DNA of 48,398 bases from positions 1-48,398 of the forward strand of contig JBOHRF010000008.1 in the NCBI GenBank assembly GCA_050732575.1. Direction: 5' to 3'. The translations under genes were made by a program, and so were the position numbers. Numbering within the stretch: position 1 is the stretch's first letter; the number at the start of each line of letters is the position of its first letter. Below the pieces are notes generated by a model. That model was not told the origin of the DNA, searched no databases, and saw only the letters and a list, made by a program, of their open reading frames with translations. Source of the stretch: JBBDWZ01 sp050732575. Lineage in GTDB: Bacteria; Gemmatimonadota; Gemmatimonadetes; Longimicrobiales; RSA9. Below, piece after piece: positions 1-8,531 of the stretch.

Positions 1-1
1 C

Positions 2-775
2 TATTGGCCCGGGGGTACGACCGGGCTGGAGGAGGCACTCCTGCGTGAGGCGGATACCTCCATTGTTTACGGCAGCCGCGACGTCGTGTCATTGGCCAGG
101 ACCTCGGCGCCACTCAACGCCCGCCTAGTGATTCACGGGCCGCGTTTGTCTCTCGGGCTGGTTCTGGGTCAGAACCTGGATCTGGATCAAATCGACGCAA
201 TTGCCGCCGACGCCGCCGGCGCTGTGGCCACATTCGACCAGCAGGGCTGCGTATCGCCCCATGCGATCTTCGTTCTGGGACCCATGGCAGCCGCCCATGA
301 CCTGGCCACCGGGCTGGCTCGAGCTCTCCACCAGCTCGAGCACCGACTGCCCCGCGGGCGGATGACCCCGGGTGAAGCCGTGGCCATGCTCGACGCCCGC
401 GCTCGAGCCGAATTCCAGGCCATAGCTGGCCGAAATATCGTCCTCTACTCGGGCCGCGAAGCCCCTTATACCGTGGTTCTGGACGCCGATGAGGGCTTTG
501 AGGCCTCCTGTCTCAATCGCTTCATTACAGTGAGGCCGCTGGCCGCAGTGGAGCGCCTCACCGAACTGCTGCGCCCCCTGGCAGACGTGCTTCAATCCAT
601 TGCCCTGGCAGGGTTTACAGAAGAAGAGACGATCCGACTGGCCCCCGTCCTGGGTGGACTCGGGATCTCTCGAATCACCTCGTTTCGGGCATTACCCTGG
701 CCCCCACCGGCCTGGCACCATGACGGCAGCGAGCCGCTGCGTGAGCTGATTCGATGGATCGATCTGGAGATCTAA
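2..775 (+). CDS. LuxC-like acyl-CoA reductase, C-terminal part (5' end outside window)
   Basis: The reading frame is open from base 2, so the gene starts before the window and about 257 C-terminal residues are visible. They match the LuxC acyl-CoA reductase family, which reduces activated fatty acyl groups to aldehydes with NADPH. Visible marks are a YWPGGT segment at the very start, then a VVYGSRD-type stretch. QQGCVSPH follows, with its cysteine at bases 248-250; this is the context in which the family carries its acylated nucleophile. The protein ends at WIDLEI. A partner acyl-protein synthetase (LuxE-like) would be expected upstream, outside the window. No luciferase genes are visible, so bioluminescence is not implied; such pairs also occur in surface-lipid or aryl-polyene-like pathways. 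The family call is fairly sure, the substrate unknown. Confidence 0.8.
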   Translation, partial: YWPGGTTGLEEALLREADTSIVYGSRDVVSLARTSAPLNARLVIHGPRLSLGLVLGQNLDLDQIDAIAADAAGAVATFDQQGCVSPHAIFVLGPMAAAHDLATGLARALHQLEHRLPRGRMTPGEAVAMLDARARAEFQAIAGRNIVLYSGREAPYTVVLDADEGFEASCLNRFITVRPLAAVERLTELLRPLADVLQSIALAGFTEEETIRLAPVLGGLGISRITSFRALPWPPPAWHHDGSEPLRELIRWIDLEI

Positions 776-979
776 CCACCGTAGGCTGGATCAGCGCATT
801 ACGGTGTCAAGAATTGATGCAACACGTGTCACGTTATTGCCACCCGAAAGCACCCGAAGCCGGGGCTCCAAGTCATTAGGAATCATTAAATTGGCCAGCG
901 GGGTACACCCTTTGCACCAGTTGGAGCCCCGTCAGGTCCGAAGCATCCGAACGTTGTTATCGTGAGGAGGGAGGAGACC

Positions 980-1699
980 ATGACTCGTCAGCTCCACTAT
1001 TTCTGGAGACTGAGTCGGTCGGTCTTCGGTCAGGCAAGACCGATAGGCCGGCGCCTGGGCGTCTTAGCTGCAATCCCCGGAATAGCCGTGATTTTGGTGT
1101 TGGTTACGGCAGCATTGCGCACCCCAGCCACCGCGCTGGGTGCATCTCTGGGGCGCGGCGAACGTACCCGGGCCGACGTACTCATGGAACGCACACGGGT
1201 GGTTAACGCGTCGTTCCTGCAGGTGCAGTCGTTGTACAGCCAGGAAGTCGAGCCCCTGGAAAGGGTGCTCATGTACTACAGCAGCGATCAGCGGCTGGTG
1301 CGCCGGGTAGCGGTGGCACTGGTGGGCGAGGGCAGGCGGGCCGGCATCTCGCCGGACATTCTGCTGGCGGTGCTGTTGGTGGAGAACCCGGACATTGACC
1401 CGGAAGCCACCAGCTTTGTTGGAGCGCGCGGACTCATGCAGGTCATGCCACTGCACCGCGGCAACTGGCGGGCGTGCGCTGGAAGCATGGACAGCATCGA
1501 GGGCAACATCTGCTACGGTGCACAGATTTTCCGATCCAATTTACATGCTACAAACGGCAACATCGAGAAGGCGTTGCTGCGCTACAATGGTTGCGTGAAC
1601 GGCACCAATACGCCCAACTGCGGGCAGTACCCGTACCACGTTTTTGCTCGTGCCGGTCGCGCCGTTTTTCTCACCAAGACAAACCGGACAGGTCCCTAG
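980..1699 (+). CDS. Membrane-anchored lytic transglycosylase, SLT domain
   Basis: This 239-residue protein has an N-terminal membrane anchor (about residues 25-48, rich in V, L and A) after a basic stretch. A periplasmic SLT (lysozyme-like) domain follows at about residues 115-215. The catalytic glutamate is probably E135 in LLVENPD. The family signature GARGLMQVMP follows, then NICYGAQI and LLRYNG. The enzyme should cleave the MurNAc-GlcNAc bond of peptidoglycan with formation of a 1,6-anhydro product. I chose ATG 980 because a purine-rich GGAGGGAGGAG sits just before it. A GTG at 962 would lie upstream of that ribosome binding site. Two cysteine pairs near the C-terminus may form disulfides. 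The gene is single, with a strong terminator 35 bases downstream. The family is sure; the physiological role (turnover versus insertion of envelope machines) is open. Confidence 0.88.
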   Translation: MTRQLHYFWRLSRSVFGQARPIGRRLGVLAAIPGIAVILVLVTAALRTPATALGASLGRGERTRADVLMERTRVVNASFLQVQSLYSQEVEPLERVLMYYSSDQRLVRRVAVALVGEGRRAGISPDILLAVLLVENPDIDPEATSFVGARGLMQVMPLHRGNWRACAGSMDSIEGNICYGAQIFRSNLHATNGNIEKALLRYNGCVNGTNTPNCGQYPYHVFARAGRAVFLTKTNRTGP

Positions 1700-1734
1700 G
1701 CATCAAACTTTGTTCGAAGCGCTCCAAATGAACT

Positions 1735-1773
1735 GGGGAGCGGCACCTGAAGAGCCGCTCCCCAGATTCTTTT
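1735..1773 (+). terminator. Intrinsic terminator of the lytic transglycosylase gene
   Basis: A perfect 10-bp stem (GGGGAGCGGC at 1735-1744, GCCGCTCCCC at 1754-1763) closes a 9-base loop. It is followed by a T-rich run at 1767-1773. It lies 35 bases after the stop codon. Confidence 0.9.
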
Positions 1774-1840
1774 CAGTTCGATCAGTTGCCGCACGAGCCG
1801 ACGCATCTCTTGCGTTTGCGTAGCACACGTCACAGGGTCA

Positions 1841-1862
1841 CCCCGCTACGCCCGCCACGCCC
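1841..1862. repeat. Short array with a CGCCCGCCA-like 9-bp period
   Basis: About two and a half units of a CCCGCTACG / CCCGCCACG motif. It lies just past the 3' end of the Bor-like pseudogene. The same 9-mer forms the array inside the 3' end of actE (24373-24424). It is too short to be convincing alone and is listed because of that match. Confidence 0.4.
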
Positions 1863-1870
1863 GGTCTGCC

Positions 1871-2283
1871 CTAGAATTTCAGGTAAACGGCGTTGCCCGA
1901 AGCAACCGAGCGTTGCGCAGCAATTTCCACGGCGCGTATGACGGTCATGCCGTCCGCACGGATGATACTGTTGGCTCCCAGCCCTGCGCGGCGCGGAGCC
2001 GCACACTGCACTTCAATCGTCATGGGCGTGACGATTTTGAAAAGTTAGAGCGGCCACCAGGCCGTTCAGGAAAGACAGCTGCGTGTCAACTTTCGCGACA
2101 CCATCCGGGCATTGCTGGGCGGTTTCCATTGTCTTCGGTGGAACCAGACCGTAGATAAAGCTCATGGCCCACGGCTGTTTGATGGACTGCCAGACGGCGT
2201 AAGACCGGTGCTCACCGTAGCGTGGTAGCATGCACTCGTACTCAATGCGACTACCATCAGCATGGCTGTGTACGCTTCTTCAC
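1871..2283 (-). pseudogene. Bor/Iss-like lipoprotein gene broken by about three frameshifts
   Basis: Read on the minus strand in three or four frames, this stretch encodes a small lipoprotein of the lambda Bor type. A GTG at 2283 behind GAGGAAAC gives a basic start (VKKRTQ). After a frame break near 2267 the next frame gives MLMVVALSTSAC, a lipobox, then YHATVSTGLTPSG. After a second break near 2190 comes the family core PWAMSFIYGLVPP, then CPDGVAKVDTQLSF. After a third break near 2037 comes IVTPMTIEVQC and the end VYLKF with a TAG stop at 1871-1873. Restoring one base at each site would give one continuous reading frame of about 135 residues. Bor-family proteins are outer-membrane lipoproteins linked to serum resistance in enteric bacteria; the role here is unknown. 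Three breaks in 400 bases argue for decay, but assembly indels cannot be excluded. Confidence 0.72.
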
Positions 2284-2383
2284 GTTTCCTCGGTGGCGTT
2301 AAGAATGCATGCGCACTGGCGTTCCCTGTTACGCCGGAGCGCGCGCGGGAATAGTAAGATGCCCACGCTTCCACGGCACAGCG

Positions 2384-2412
2384 AAAAAAAGGGCGCTGCA
2401 TTTGCAGCGCCC
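2384..2412 (-). terminator. Intrinsic terminator downstream of tRNA-Asn
   Basis: On the minus strand a 9-10 bp GC stem (arms at 2391-2400 and 2404-2412) with a minimal loop is followed by seven T residues (complement of 2384-2390). It lies 54 bases past the tRNA 3' end, so it probably ends that transcript. Confidence 0.85.
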
Positions 2413-2466
2413 CCCCGGAGCGTTCCAAGCCCAATCCTTACAGTTTTTGTTTTTCCAGGGAATCTA

Positions 2467-2539
2467 CTGGGGCGGCAGGGCTCGAACCTGCGACCTGGCG
2501 GTTAACAGCCGCCCGCTCTGCCAACTGAGCTACACCCCA
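2467..2539 (-). tRNA. tRNA-Asn (anticodon GTT)
   Basis: The minus strand folds as a full cloverleaf. The acceptor stem TGGGGTG pairs with CGCCCCA with one T-G wobble, and the discriminator base is G. The D-arm region is GCTCAGTTGGCAGAGC, the anticodon stem GGCGG/CCGCC encloses CTGTTAA, and the T arm reads GCAGG-TTCGAGC-CCTGC. The anticodon GTT specifies asparagine. The CCA end is not encoded. No integrase gene or att repeat is seen next to it. Confidence 0.95.
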
Positions 2540-2584
2540 AATATGGGTTTGCGGCGGATAAGTAAACCAAACCTGCGGCAAAGT

Positions 2585-4081
2585 TCAACGATGGTCTGGT
2601 TCGGCGCCCACGATTGCGGGTACTTCGTCAGACACGGCAGTTGACTGGCGAGTTGGAAGCTCGATGCGGAACGTGGTTCCCACGTTTTCAATGCTTTCCA
2701 CAGTAATCTGACCGGCGTGCGCTTCCACGACTTCACGCGCAATGGCGAGTCCCAGGCCGGCGCCCTGGCTGCGCGCTTCCTGCCCGATTTGATAGTACTT
2801 GTCGAAGACGTAGGGCAGCTCTTCCGGCGACATTCCTACACCGGTATCGCTGACCTCAACCCGCAGCACATCATCGTCGCCCCAGATGCGCACGCCTACG
2901 TGACCGTTGACGGGCGTGAACTTGAGCGCGTTCGAAAGCAGGTTACCCAGCACCTGGTCGCGCAAGCGATCGGGATCTGCGTAGATGGTGCGTGGTACGT
3001 TGCCCCCTTCGGCAAACGTGAGCGTAATGTTCTTTTCCTGCGCCAGGATGGTAAAAGAGCGCTCCAGTGACTCGAACAGGTCCTCGGTCACAACAACACG
3101 CATGGACAGGTGCAGCCCGCCCGCTTCGAGGCGACTGACATCGAGCAGTTGATTCACCAGTCGCGTGAGCCCGTGCGCCTGATCGCGGATGGCTTGCAGA
3201 GCATCGCGCTGCCCTTCTGTCAATTCGCCGTAGACGCCTTCGTCCACCAGTTCGGTGTAACCCGTAATTACGTTGATGGGCGTTTTCAGTTCGTGCGTAG
3301 CGATGCTCATGAACTCGGCCTTCATCTTATCCAGCCGGGCCAGGTGCTGCGTCATCCAGCTGAACGAGCGCGCCAGATCGCCGATTTCGTCCGTGCGTCC
3401 GTAGGGCAGCCCTTGAGGCACCACGTAACTACCGGCAGCCACATTCGCCATGGCACCACGCAGGCGCCGTACCGGGGTCGTGATGGTGCGGGTGGTCCAC
3501 CAACCGATGATGAAGACCGCGGCCAGCGCGGCGAGCAACGCCGCCAGGGTCGTATTCCGAGCGCCGCCGCTGATCTCGGCTGCCGTAACAAGTGCTTCGC
3601 GACTTCGGGCATCGACGGCGTTGGCGATGGCTTCGAGCGATGCAGATGCATCCAGCAGCAACGGCTTTACTGACTCGAAGTACGTTGTGGCGTCCGAGCG
3701 CTTGCCGGCCGAGACCAGCGAAAGGATATGTCGAGTCGCTTGATCCACGGCATCGAAACGCTGACCGGCCAGACGGGTCTCGGTCTCGTAACCACGCTCG
3801 CGCAGTACTTCCAGTGCGCGCCGCGCGTCCGCCAGTGACTGCTCGATTCCTATGTACTGATCAGCGCCACCCACGGCGATGTACCCGCGTACGTAACGAT
3901 CCAGCGATGCCAGAGCGGCCTGCAGCTGACCGGCCGCCAGAAACGCAGTACCGTGTTGCTCGCGTTGTTGATCCGCAATGTCGCGCAGGTTGGCCAACTG
4001 GGTCGCGCCATAGGCGGCAGGCAGCGTCAGCAACAACGCAATGCCGAAGATGGTGAGGAGGAGTCGAGTTCGGACGGTCAT
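2585..4081 (-). CDS. Transmembrane sensor histidine kinase (HAMP, HisKA, HATPase)
   Basis: This 498-residue protein has the usual membrane histidine kinase layout. TM1 is at about residues 7-27 and a helical periplasmic sensor (four-helix-bundle style) at about 30-172. TM2 (about 175-195) leads into a HAMP linker. The HisKA helix has phospho-acceptor H263 in THELKTP. The ATPase domain shows the N box (LGNLLSNALKFTP), G1 (DTGVGM), F box (YVFDKYYQ) and G2 (GAGLGLAIA). It should autophosphorylate on H263 and pass phosphate to a response regulator, but no receiver gene is adjacent, so it is an orphan here. It starts 16 bases after the lipoprotein gene on the same strand, so the two are probably co-transcribed. 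The lipoprotein may be its envelope partner (inference). The signal sensed is unknown. Confidence 0.92.
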   Translation of the reverse strand: MTVRTRLLLTIFGIALLLTLPAAYGATQLANLRDIADQQREQHGTAFLAAGQLQAALASLDRYVRGYIAVGGADQYIGIEQSLADARRALEVLRERGYETETRLAGQRFDAVDQATRHILSLVSAGKRSDATTYFESVKPLLLDASASLEAIANAVDARSREALVTAAEISGGARNTTLAALLAALAAVFIIGWWTTRTITTPVRRLRGAMANVAAGSYVVPQGLPYGRTDEIGDLARSFSWMTQHLARLDKMKAEFMSIATHELKTPINVITGYTELVDEGVYGELTEGQRDALQAIRDQAHGLTRLVNQLLDVSRLEAGGLHLSMRVVVTEDLFESLERSFTILAQEKNITLTFAEGGNVPRTIYADPDRLRDQVLGNLLSNALKFTPVNGHVGVRIWGDDDVLRVEVSDTGVGMSPEELPYVFDKYYQIGQEARSQGAGLGLAIAREVVEAHAGQITVESIENVGTTFRIELPTRQSTAVSDEVPAIVGAEPDHR

Positions 4082-4097
4082 AAACTCGCTCGGTGTC

Positions 4098-4724
4098 TCA
4101 GGATTTCAGCGTCTTGCGAATACGCTCGAGCTCCTTCTCGGTCTCGCCCAGCTTCTTGTCGCGTTCCGCGAGCTGCGTTTCGAGCGTCTCCACTTTGCGG
4201 ACCAGGCGATCGCGATCTTCTTTCATGGCCCGCAGCCGTGCGGGCAGGGTCGCTGATGGATCGGGCGACTTGGGCATGTCACGCTCGACCTCCTCGAGAA
4301 GACGCTCGACTACCTGCCTTTCCGCTTGTGCCTGGGCCGCGCGTTCTTCGGCTGCAACCATTTCCATTGACATCAGGTACAGAGTTTGAGCGGCAGGCAT
4401 GACCCAGTCAGGATGCTCGTCGAGACGCAGATACGAGCCGATCAATTCCGCGCCCAGCGCCAGCCGTCGCTGCGGATTGCGCGGATCCATTTCCACGGCT
4501 GCAACGGCCAACAGTGCCTGACGTCCAATCCCTTCATCGCCATATCGCTCGACCACCCAGCCCAGTTCCTCGTTGGCGGTCACGTAGTCGCCGCGCTGAA
4601 AAGCCTCAATTCCCACTGCCAGGCGTTGATCCGCACGCGAATCGAAATACGTGCTCAACGTGGCGCACGCGGGCAGCAGCAATACCAACAATCCTGCCGC
4701 TACTGGAGAGTACTTAGCAAACAT
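4098..4724 (-). CDS. Lipoprotein with helical-repeat middle and C-terminal coiled coil
   Basis: This 208-residue protein starts at ATG 4724, behind GGAGGT at 8-base spacing. The first 20 residues form a lipoprotein signal ending in the lipobox LLLPAC. The middle (about 35-115) is alanine- and leucine-rich with a TPR-like look (VGIEAFQRGDYVTANEELGW). The tail (about 135-208) is charged, with heptad-like E/R/K/L spacing, and should form a coiled coil. I cannot name a family. It precedes the histidine kinase by 16 bases, so it is likely first in a two-gene operon. It may be an outer- or inner-membrane-tethered scaffold or accessory sensor; this is inference from context only. Confidence 0.75.
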   Translation of the reverse strand: MFAKYSPVAAGLLVLLLPACATLSTYFDSRADQRLAVGIEAFQRGDYVTANEELGWVVERYGDEGIGRQALLAVAAVEMDPRNPQRRLALGAELIGSYLRLDEHPDWVMPAAQTLYLMSMEMVAAEERAAQAQAERQVVERLLEEVERDMPKSPDPSATLPARLRAMKEDRDRLVRKVETLETQLAERDKKLGETEKELERIRKTLKS

Positions 4725-5003
4725 GAACGAATACCTCCGCAGAATTGGCAGTTCCGCGTGTTGTAGCCGTAAGCCGGGCGTGAGCATTAGTGCAACTCGC
4801 GCGCCGCCTCCCGTCAATTTGAGTCGCTGCAGCAGCCCGGGAAACCCGTAAGATGACGCCGCAGCTTCTTATACGATGCACGGAACACCCATTCAGTGGG
4901 ATGGTGCTGGGCCGTGATACGTTCTCGGTGAACTTTCGTTCAGCCAATTCGAAAGACGATTGGTGCGGGCCAGAGGCCACTGTCTTGCATTGGTTTCAAC
5001 AAA

Positions 5004-6998
5004 ATGGAGCGTATGGAATACCCCGGCGGTTCCTCGCCCCATGGTGAGCCGGTCGCTGACCTACCCGTTCGGCCGGTGATATCATCGGCGGGAAGTTCGG
5101 GTTCGAGCAGTCTCGACCGCCTGGCTTTTACGCTGAGCGCGGCCGTGTTCCTGTTCTTTACGGAAGCGCTACGGGCGTTGTTCGGGGCACTGTTCGCCGG
5201 GTTCTACGACGGTCTTTTCCCGACCCTCCAGAAACTCGTGTTGCGGACCGGCCTGGCCCCAGCCGTTGCCGTGTTCGTACCGGCGTTGCCCCTGAAACGC
5301 TGGCTGGAGCGGGATCGCGTGGCCGTATATTCGGCCGCGACCGCAGCGGTCCTGCGCGTGGGATTATGCCTGCCCCAGTTGTCCGTGCGGTCGGTCTTCA
5401 GTGCGGCGCTCATCGTTTGCTGCGCAGTGTTCATCCTGGCAGCCACCGGTTCCTTCAGCCGCCGCGTGCACGCTGCCGGAGCCGCAACCGGGCTGGTTCT
5501 GGATCAGATCCTCCGCCTGTTCGGGCGCAGCTATGATCTGACGCTGCGGCCGCAATGGTGGGTGGCCCAGCTGGTGGTGGCCGCCGTAATTGTCGTGGTC
5601 GCTCTCCGGTACCTGGGTCATCCTCAACGACTCAGCCCGACCGCAGGGGAAGATCGGTTGGAACGACGCGGGGGCGGGCTGCGGCTGAGGGGCGCTATCG
5701 GCATCGCCTGCATCCTGTTTCTCGAAAGCTCAGTGCTGGGCATGCCCGAAGTGGCCGCCCGCCTTACGGGCGTTTCGTACGAATCGGTTGGGCTGGTAAT
5801 GGTGCTGGCCGGCATGGCGGCAATCGCGGTCATTCTTGCTTCTCGTGGGCCCATTGGTCGGCATCGGCCCGGTGCGGCCGTGTTATCGGTGATGGCCACG
5901 CTGGCCGCCGCTGCGCCCTTCGGATTCGATGGCTGGCCGGTGGCCATGCTGGTGGCCGCGGGACATTTCGCGGTACTCGTGCTCATCTACAGGACGCTGG
6001 CGCCCGCAGGTGGTCGCCGAGGCGGCTGGGTGCTCTCAGTCGGTCTCGCCACGTTGATCTGCTTTCAGATCATTTATGGCCTGACCTTTTTTTACGGCTT
6101 CACAATCCGCGGATTCCAGGACCGCGCGCCCTGGTTAATGACGCTGGTCGGAACCATGCTCGCGCTCGCCATGGTGCTCACACCCCGACCCAATGAGTCC
6201 CGATCGAGACGAATACCATGGCCCGCATACGCGCTGGCTGGGGTCGCAATTCTCGCCTTGATGCTGCGCCTGAGTTGGCGCGCGGCGCCCGCGCCAGTCC
6301 CGACCAACAGCGCGAGCACCTTACGGGTTGCCACGTACAATGTGCATTACGGATTCGATGGTGCCTGGCGATACGACCCGGAAGCCATTGCGCGCGCACT
6401 CGAGTCGGTTGCTGCGGATGTCATAGCCCTGCAGGAAGTGCCGGTGGGCATGCCCGCCGCGTACGGGACTGACCTGGTACTCTGGCTGGGTCGGCGCCTG
6501 AGAATGGAAAGCTATTTTGCGCCTTCCATCAACGGTCTGCTGGGTGACGCATTCCTGACCCGTTTGCCTGTGCTGGCGTTCGACGCGCTGCCCTTGCCAC
6601 CTGATTCGGTCGATCGCAAACAACTCCTTCGACTCACCGTGCGCACGCGGCAGACGATCATAACCGCCTTTGGTCTGCATCTGGGTGTGAACGCCGATGA
6701 GCGACGTGCGCAGTCCACGGCCGCCATTCAACTGATCGGACAAACTCCCAACGCAATTCTGGCCGGTGATCTCAATGACCAACCCGGCTCCGAAACGCTG
6801 GCCCGTTTCACGGCCGCCGGTTTCAACAACGCGTTTCACGTGCTGGGGTTGGCGCAGCCCATGACCGCGCCCGCGCTGCAGCCACGGGAAGCCATCGATT
6901 ACGTACTCGTGCGCGGTATTGACGTCGACGCGGCTTCCGTTCTGCCGTTGTCTGCATCAGATCACCTGCCGGTGCTCGCGGTGTTGCGCTTGCGATAA
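5004..6998 (+). CDS. Polytopic membrane protein with C-terminal endonuclease/exonuclease/phosphatase domain
   Basis: In this 664-residue protein about ten hydrophobic segments fill residues 40-435. An EEP-fold catalytic domain follows at about 440-664. Visible EEP marks are ATYNVHYGFD at about 442, ALQEV (metal-binding glutamate), LAGDLNDQPGS (the D-x-N pair), DYVLV, and the final SASDHLPVLA (catalytic histidine). The family includes Mg2+-dependent nucleases, sphingomyelinases and inositol phosphatases. The TYN start and fusion to a large membrane domain recall CWH43/PGAP2-interacting lipid-remodelling proteins, so a lipid or lipid-linked phosphodiester is a plausible substrate (inference). 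The start at ATG 5004 is uncertain; ATG 5013 is also possible. The gene is divergent from the lipoprotein/kinase pair and ends in a bidirectional terminator. Confidence 0.82.
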   Translation: MERMEYPGGSSPHGEPVADLPVRPVISSAGSSGSSSLDRLAFTLSAAVFLFFTEALRALFGALFAGFYDGLFPTLQKLVLRTGLAPAVAVFVPALPLKRWLERDRVAVYSAATAAVLRVGLCLPQLSVRSVFSAALIVCCAVFILAATGSFSRRVHAAGAATGLVLDQILRLFGRSYDLTLRPQWWVAQLVVAAVIVVVALRYLGHPQRLSPTAGEDRLERRGGGLRLRGAIGIACILFLESSVLGMPEVAARLTGVSYESVGLVMVLAGMAAIAVILASRGPIGRHRPGAAVLSVMATLAAAAPFGFDGWPVAMLVAAGHFAVLVLIYRTLAPAGGRRGGWVLSVGLATLICFQIIYGLTFFYGFTIRGFQDRAPWLMTLVGTMLALAMVLTPRPNESRSRRIPWPAYALAGVAILALMLRLSWRAAPAPVPTNSASTLRVATYNVHYGFDGAWRYDPEAIARALESVAADVIALQEVPVGMPAAYGTDLVLWLGRRLRMESYFAPSINGLLGDAFLTRLPVLAFDALPLPPDSVDRKQLLRLTVRTRQTIITAFGLHLGVNADERRAQSTAAIQLIGQTPNAILAGDLNDQPGSETLARFTAAGFNNAFHVLGLAQPMTAPALQPREAIDYVLVRGIDVDAASVLPLSASDHLPVLAVLRLR

Positions 6999-7032
6999 AA
7001 AAGACGGGCCGCTCGCGCGACCCGTCTTTTTT
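6997..7032. terminator. Bidirectional intrinsic terminator between convergent genes
   Basis: A perfect 12-bp stem has arms at 6997-7008 (six A then GACGGG) and 7021-7032 (CCCGTC then six T), with a 12-base loop. The A/T runs make it work on both strands, ending the EEP gene (plus) and the permease gene (minus). The stop codon of the first gene lies inside the left arm. Confidence 0.93.
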
Positions 7033-7052
7033 CATTGCCTTTCCTGCTGCCG

Positions 7053-8531
7053 CTAATGGGAGTCGATCAGTTCGGCCGGTGCCGATGTCGTTCCAGCAGC
7101 CCGCGCCCGGGCGGCCGCGCGTGCACCGTAGAAGAAGTAGATGGCCAAACCAATGGCCAACCAGATCAGGAGACGCAACCAGGTCTCGGTCGGCAAACTC
7201 GTCATCAAGTACACGCAGAAGAGCACGCCTAGAATCGGGATGACTGGCATGCCTGGTGTCTTGAACGGCCGATCGATGTTTGGTTCCTTGTAGCGCAACA
7301 CCAGCACGCCCGCCGACACGATCGCAAAGGCGAGGAGCGTGCCGATGGAGACCATGTGTCCGAGCGCGCCGATCGGGAACAGACCGGCAGTGAGCGCTAC
7401 CACGACACCCGTCAGCATAGTCGTGACGTGGGGCGTACGGAACTTCGGATGAATCTTCTTGAACATGGGCGGCAGCAATCCATCCCGTGACATCGCATAA
7501 AAGATGCGAGGCTGCGCCATGATCATGACCAGGATCACGCTCGACAAACCAGCAATGGCGCCAATCTTGATGAGCGGCCGCAGCCAGGTGAGACCAATCG
7601 CATCGACGGCCGCTGCCACGGGCGCCGCGTTGTTGAGCTGCGAATACGGCATTATGCCGGTGAGTACCGCCGCCATGATGATGTAGAGCACCGTGCAGAT
7701 AGCGAGTGAAGCGAGAATCCCGATGGGCATGTCTTTCTGTGGATTCTTGGCCTCCTGAGCAGCCACCGACACGGCGTCGAATCCTATGTAGGCAAAGAAC
7801 ACGACTCCCGCACCAGTCATGATGCCGCTAAAGCCAAACTCGCCCTTCACTCCGGTGGGCTCGGGAATGAACGGTGACCAGTTGGCCGAGTTGACATAGG
7901 CGGCGCCAAAGGCAATGAACAGGAGTACCACGGCAACCTTGATGAGCACGACCGTGGCGTTTGCGCTGGCAGACTCACGAATGCCCAGCACCAGCAGGCC
8001 GGTCACCAGCAGCGCAATCACCGCCGCCGGCAGATTGAAGATGCCCTGGCCCAGCACTGCGTTGGTTGCACTATCCACGATGGGACCGCGCGGGTTCACC
8101 CACTCGATCGGTAGGTTGATCCCCAGGTCGTGCAAGAAACTCACGACATACCCGGACCAGCCAACTGCCACCGTGGCCGCTCCCAGCGAATACTCCAGAA
8201 TCAGGTCCCAGCCGATGATCCAGGCCAGCAATTCGCCCATGGTTGCGTACGCGTACGTGTACGCGCTGCCCGCCACCGGGATCATGCTCGCGAATTCCGC
8301 GTAACACAGGCCTGCAAATCCGCAAGCCAGCCCGGCCATCACAAACGACAACACGATCGCCGGTCCCGCATGCTGTGCAGCCGCCTGCCCGGTCAGCACG
8401 AAAATCCCCGCACCAATGATCGCGCCGATGCCGAGCGTCGTGAGCTGCACCGGGCCGAGGGCCCGTCGCAGCGTCCCCGACGCGGCATCCGCGCGCAGCT
8501 GGTCGACGCTCTTCCGCCAGAACAGATCCAT
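7053..8531 (-). CDS. APC-superfamily amino-acid permease (cationic amino acid transporter type)
   Basis: This 492-residue membrane protein has about 12 transmembrane segments. It matches APC permeases of the CAT/YhdG branch: LGIGAIIGAGIFVLTG in TM1, then GPAIVLSFV, CYAEFASMIPVAGSAYTY in TM3, FFAYIGFDAVSVAAQEAKNPQ, and RIFYAMSRDGLLPP. These are the substrate-site and loop signatures of proton-coupled amino-acid uptake. I chose ATG 8531 (MDLFWRKSVDQL) because GGAGGA precedes it and this N-terminus is typical of the family. An upstream in-frame start at 8609 would add 26 unconserved residues. It is single, with a terminator shared with the convergent gene. The substrate (lysine/arginine versus neutral amino acids) cannot be read from the sequence. 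Confidence 0.9.
   Translation of the reverse strand: MDLFWRKSVDQLRADAASGTLRRALGPVQLTTLGIGAIIGAGIFVLTGQAAAQHAGPAIVLSFVMAGLACGFAGLCYAEFASMIPVAGSAYTYAYATMGELLAWIIGWDLILEYSLGAATVAVGWSGYVVSFLHDLGINLPIEWVNPRGPIVDSATNAVLGQGIFNLPAAVIALLVTGLLVLGIRESASANATVVLIKVAVVLLFIAFGAAYVNSANWSPFIPEPTGVKGEFGFSGIMTGAGVVFFAYIGFDAVSVAAQEAKNPQKDMPIGILASLAICTVLYIIMAAVLTGIMPYSQLNNAAPVAAAVDAIGLTWLRPLIKIGAIAGLSSVILVMIMAQPRIFYAMSRDGLLPPMFKKIHPKFRTPHVTTMLTGVVVALTAGLFPIGALGHMVSIGTLLAFAIVSAGVLVLRYKEPNIDRPFKTPGMPVIPILGVLFCVYLMTSLPTETWLRLLIWLAIGLAIYFFYGARAAARARAAGTTSAPAELIDSH

Noticed and set aside
2..775. Bioluminescence (lux) operon
   Set aside because: Only a LuxC-like reductase is visible; no luciferase genes, and LuxC relatives occur in non-luminous pathways.
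2384..2539. Integrated element at tRNA-Asn
   Set aside because: No integrase, no duplicated tRNA 3' end, and flanking genes look native.
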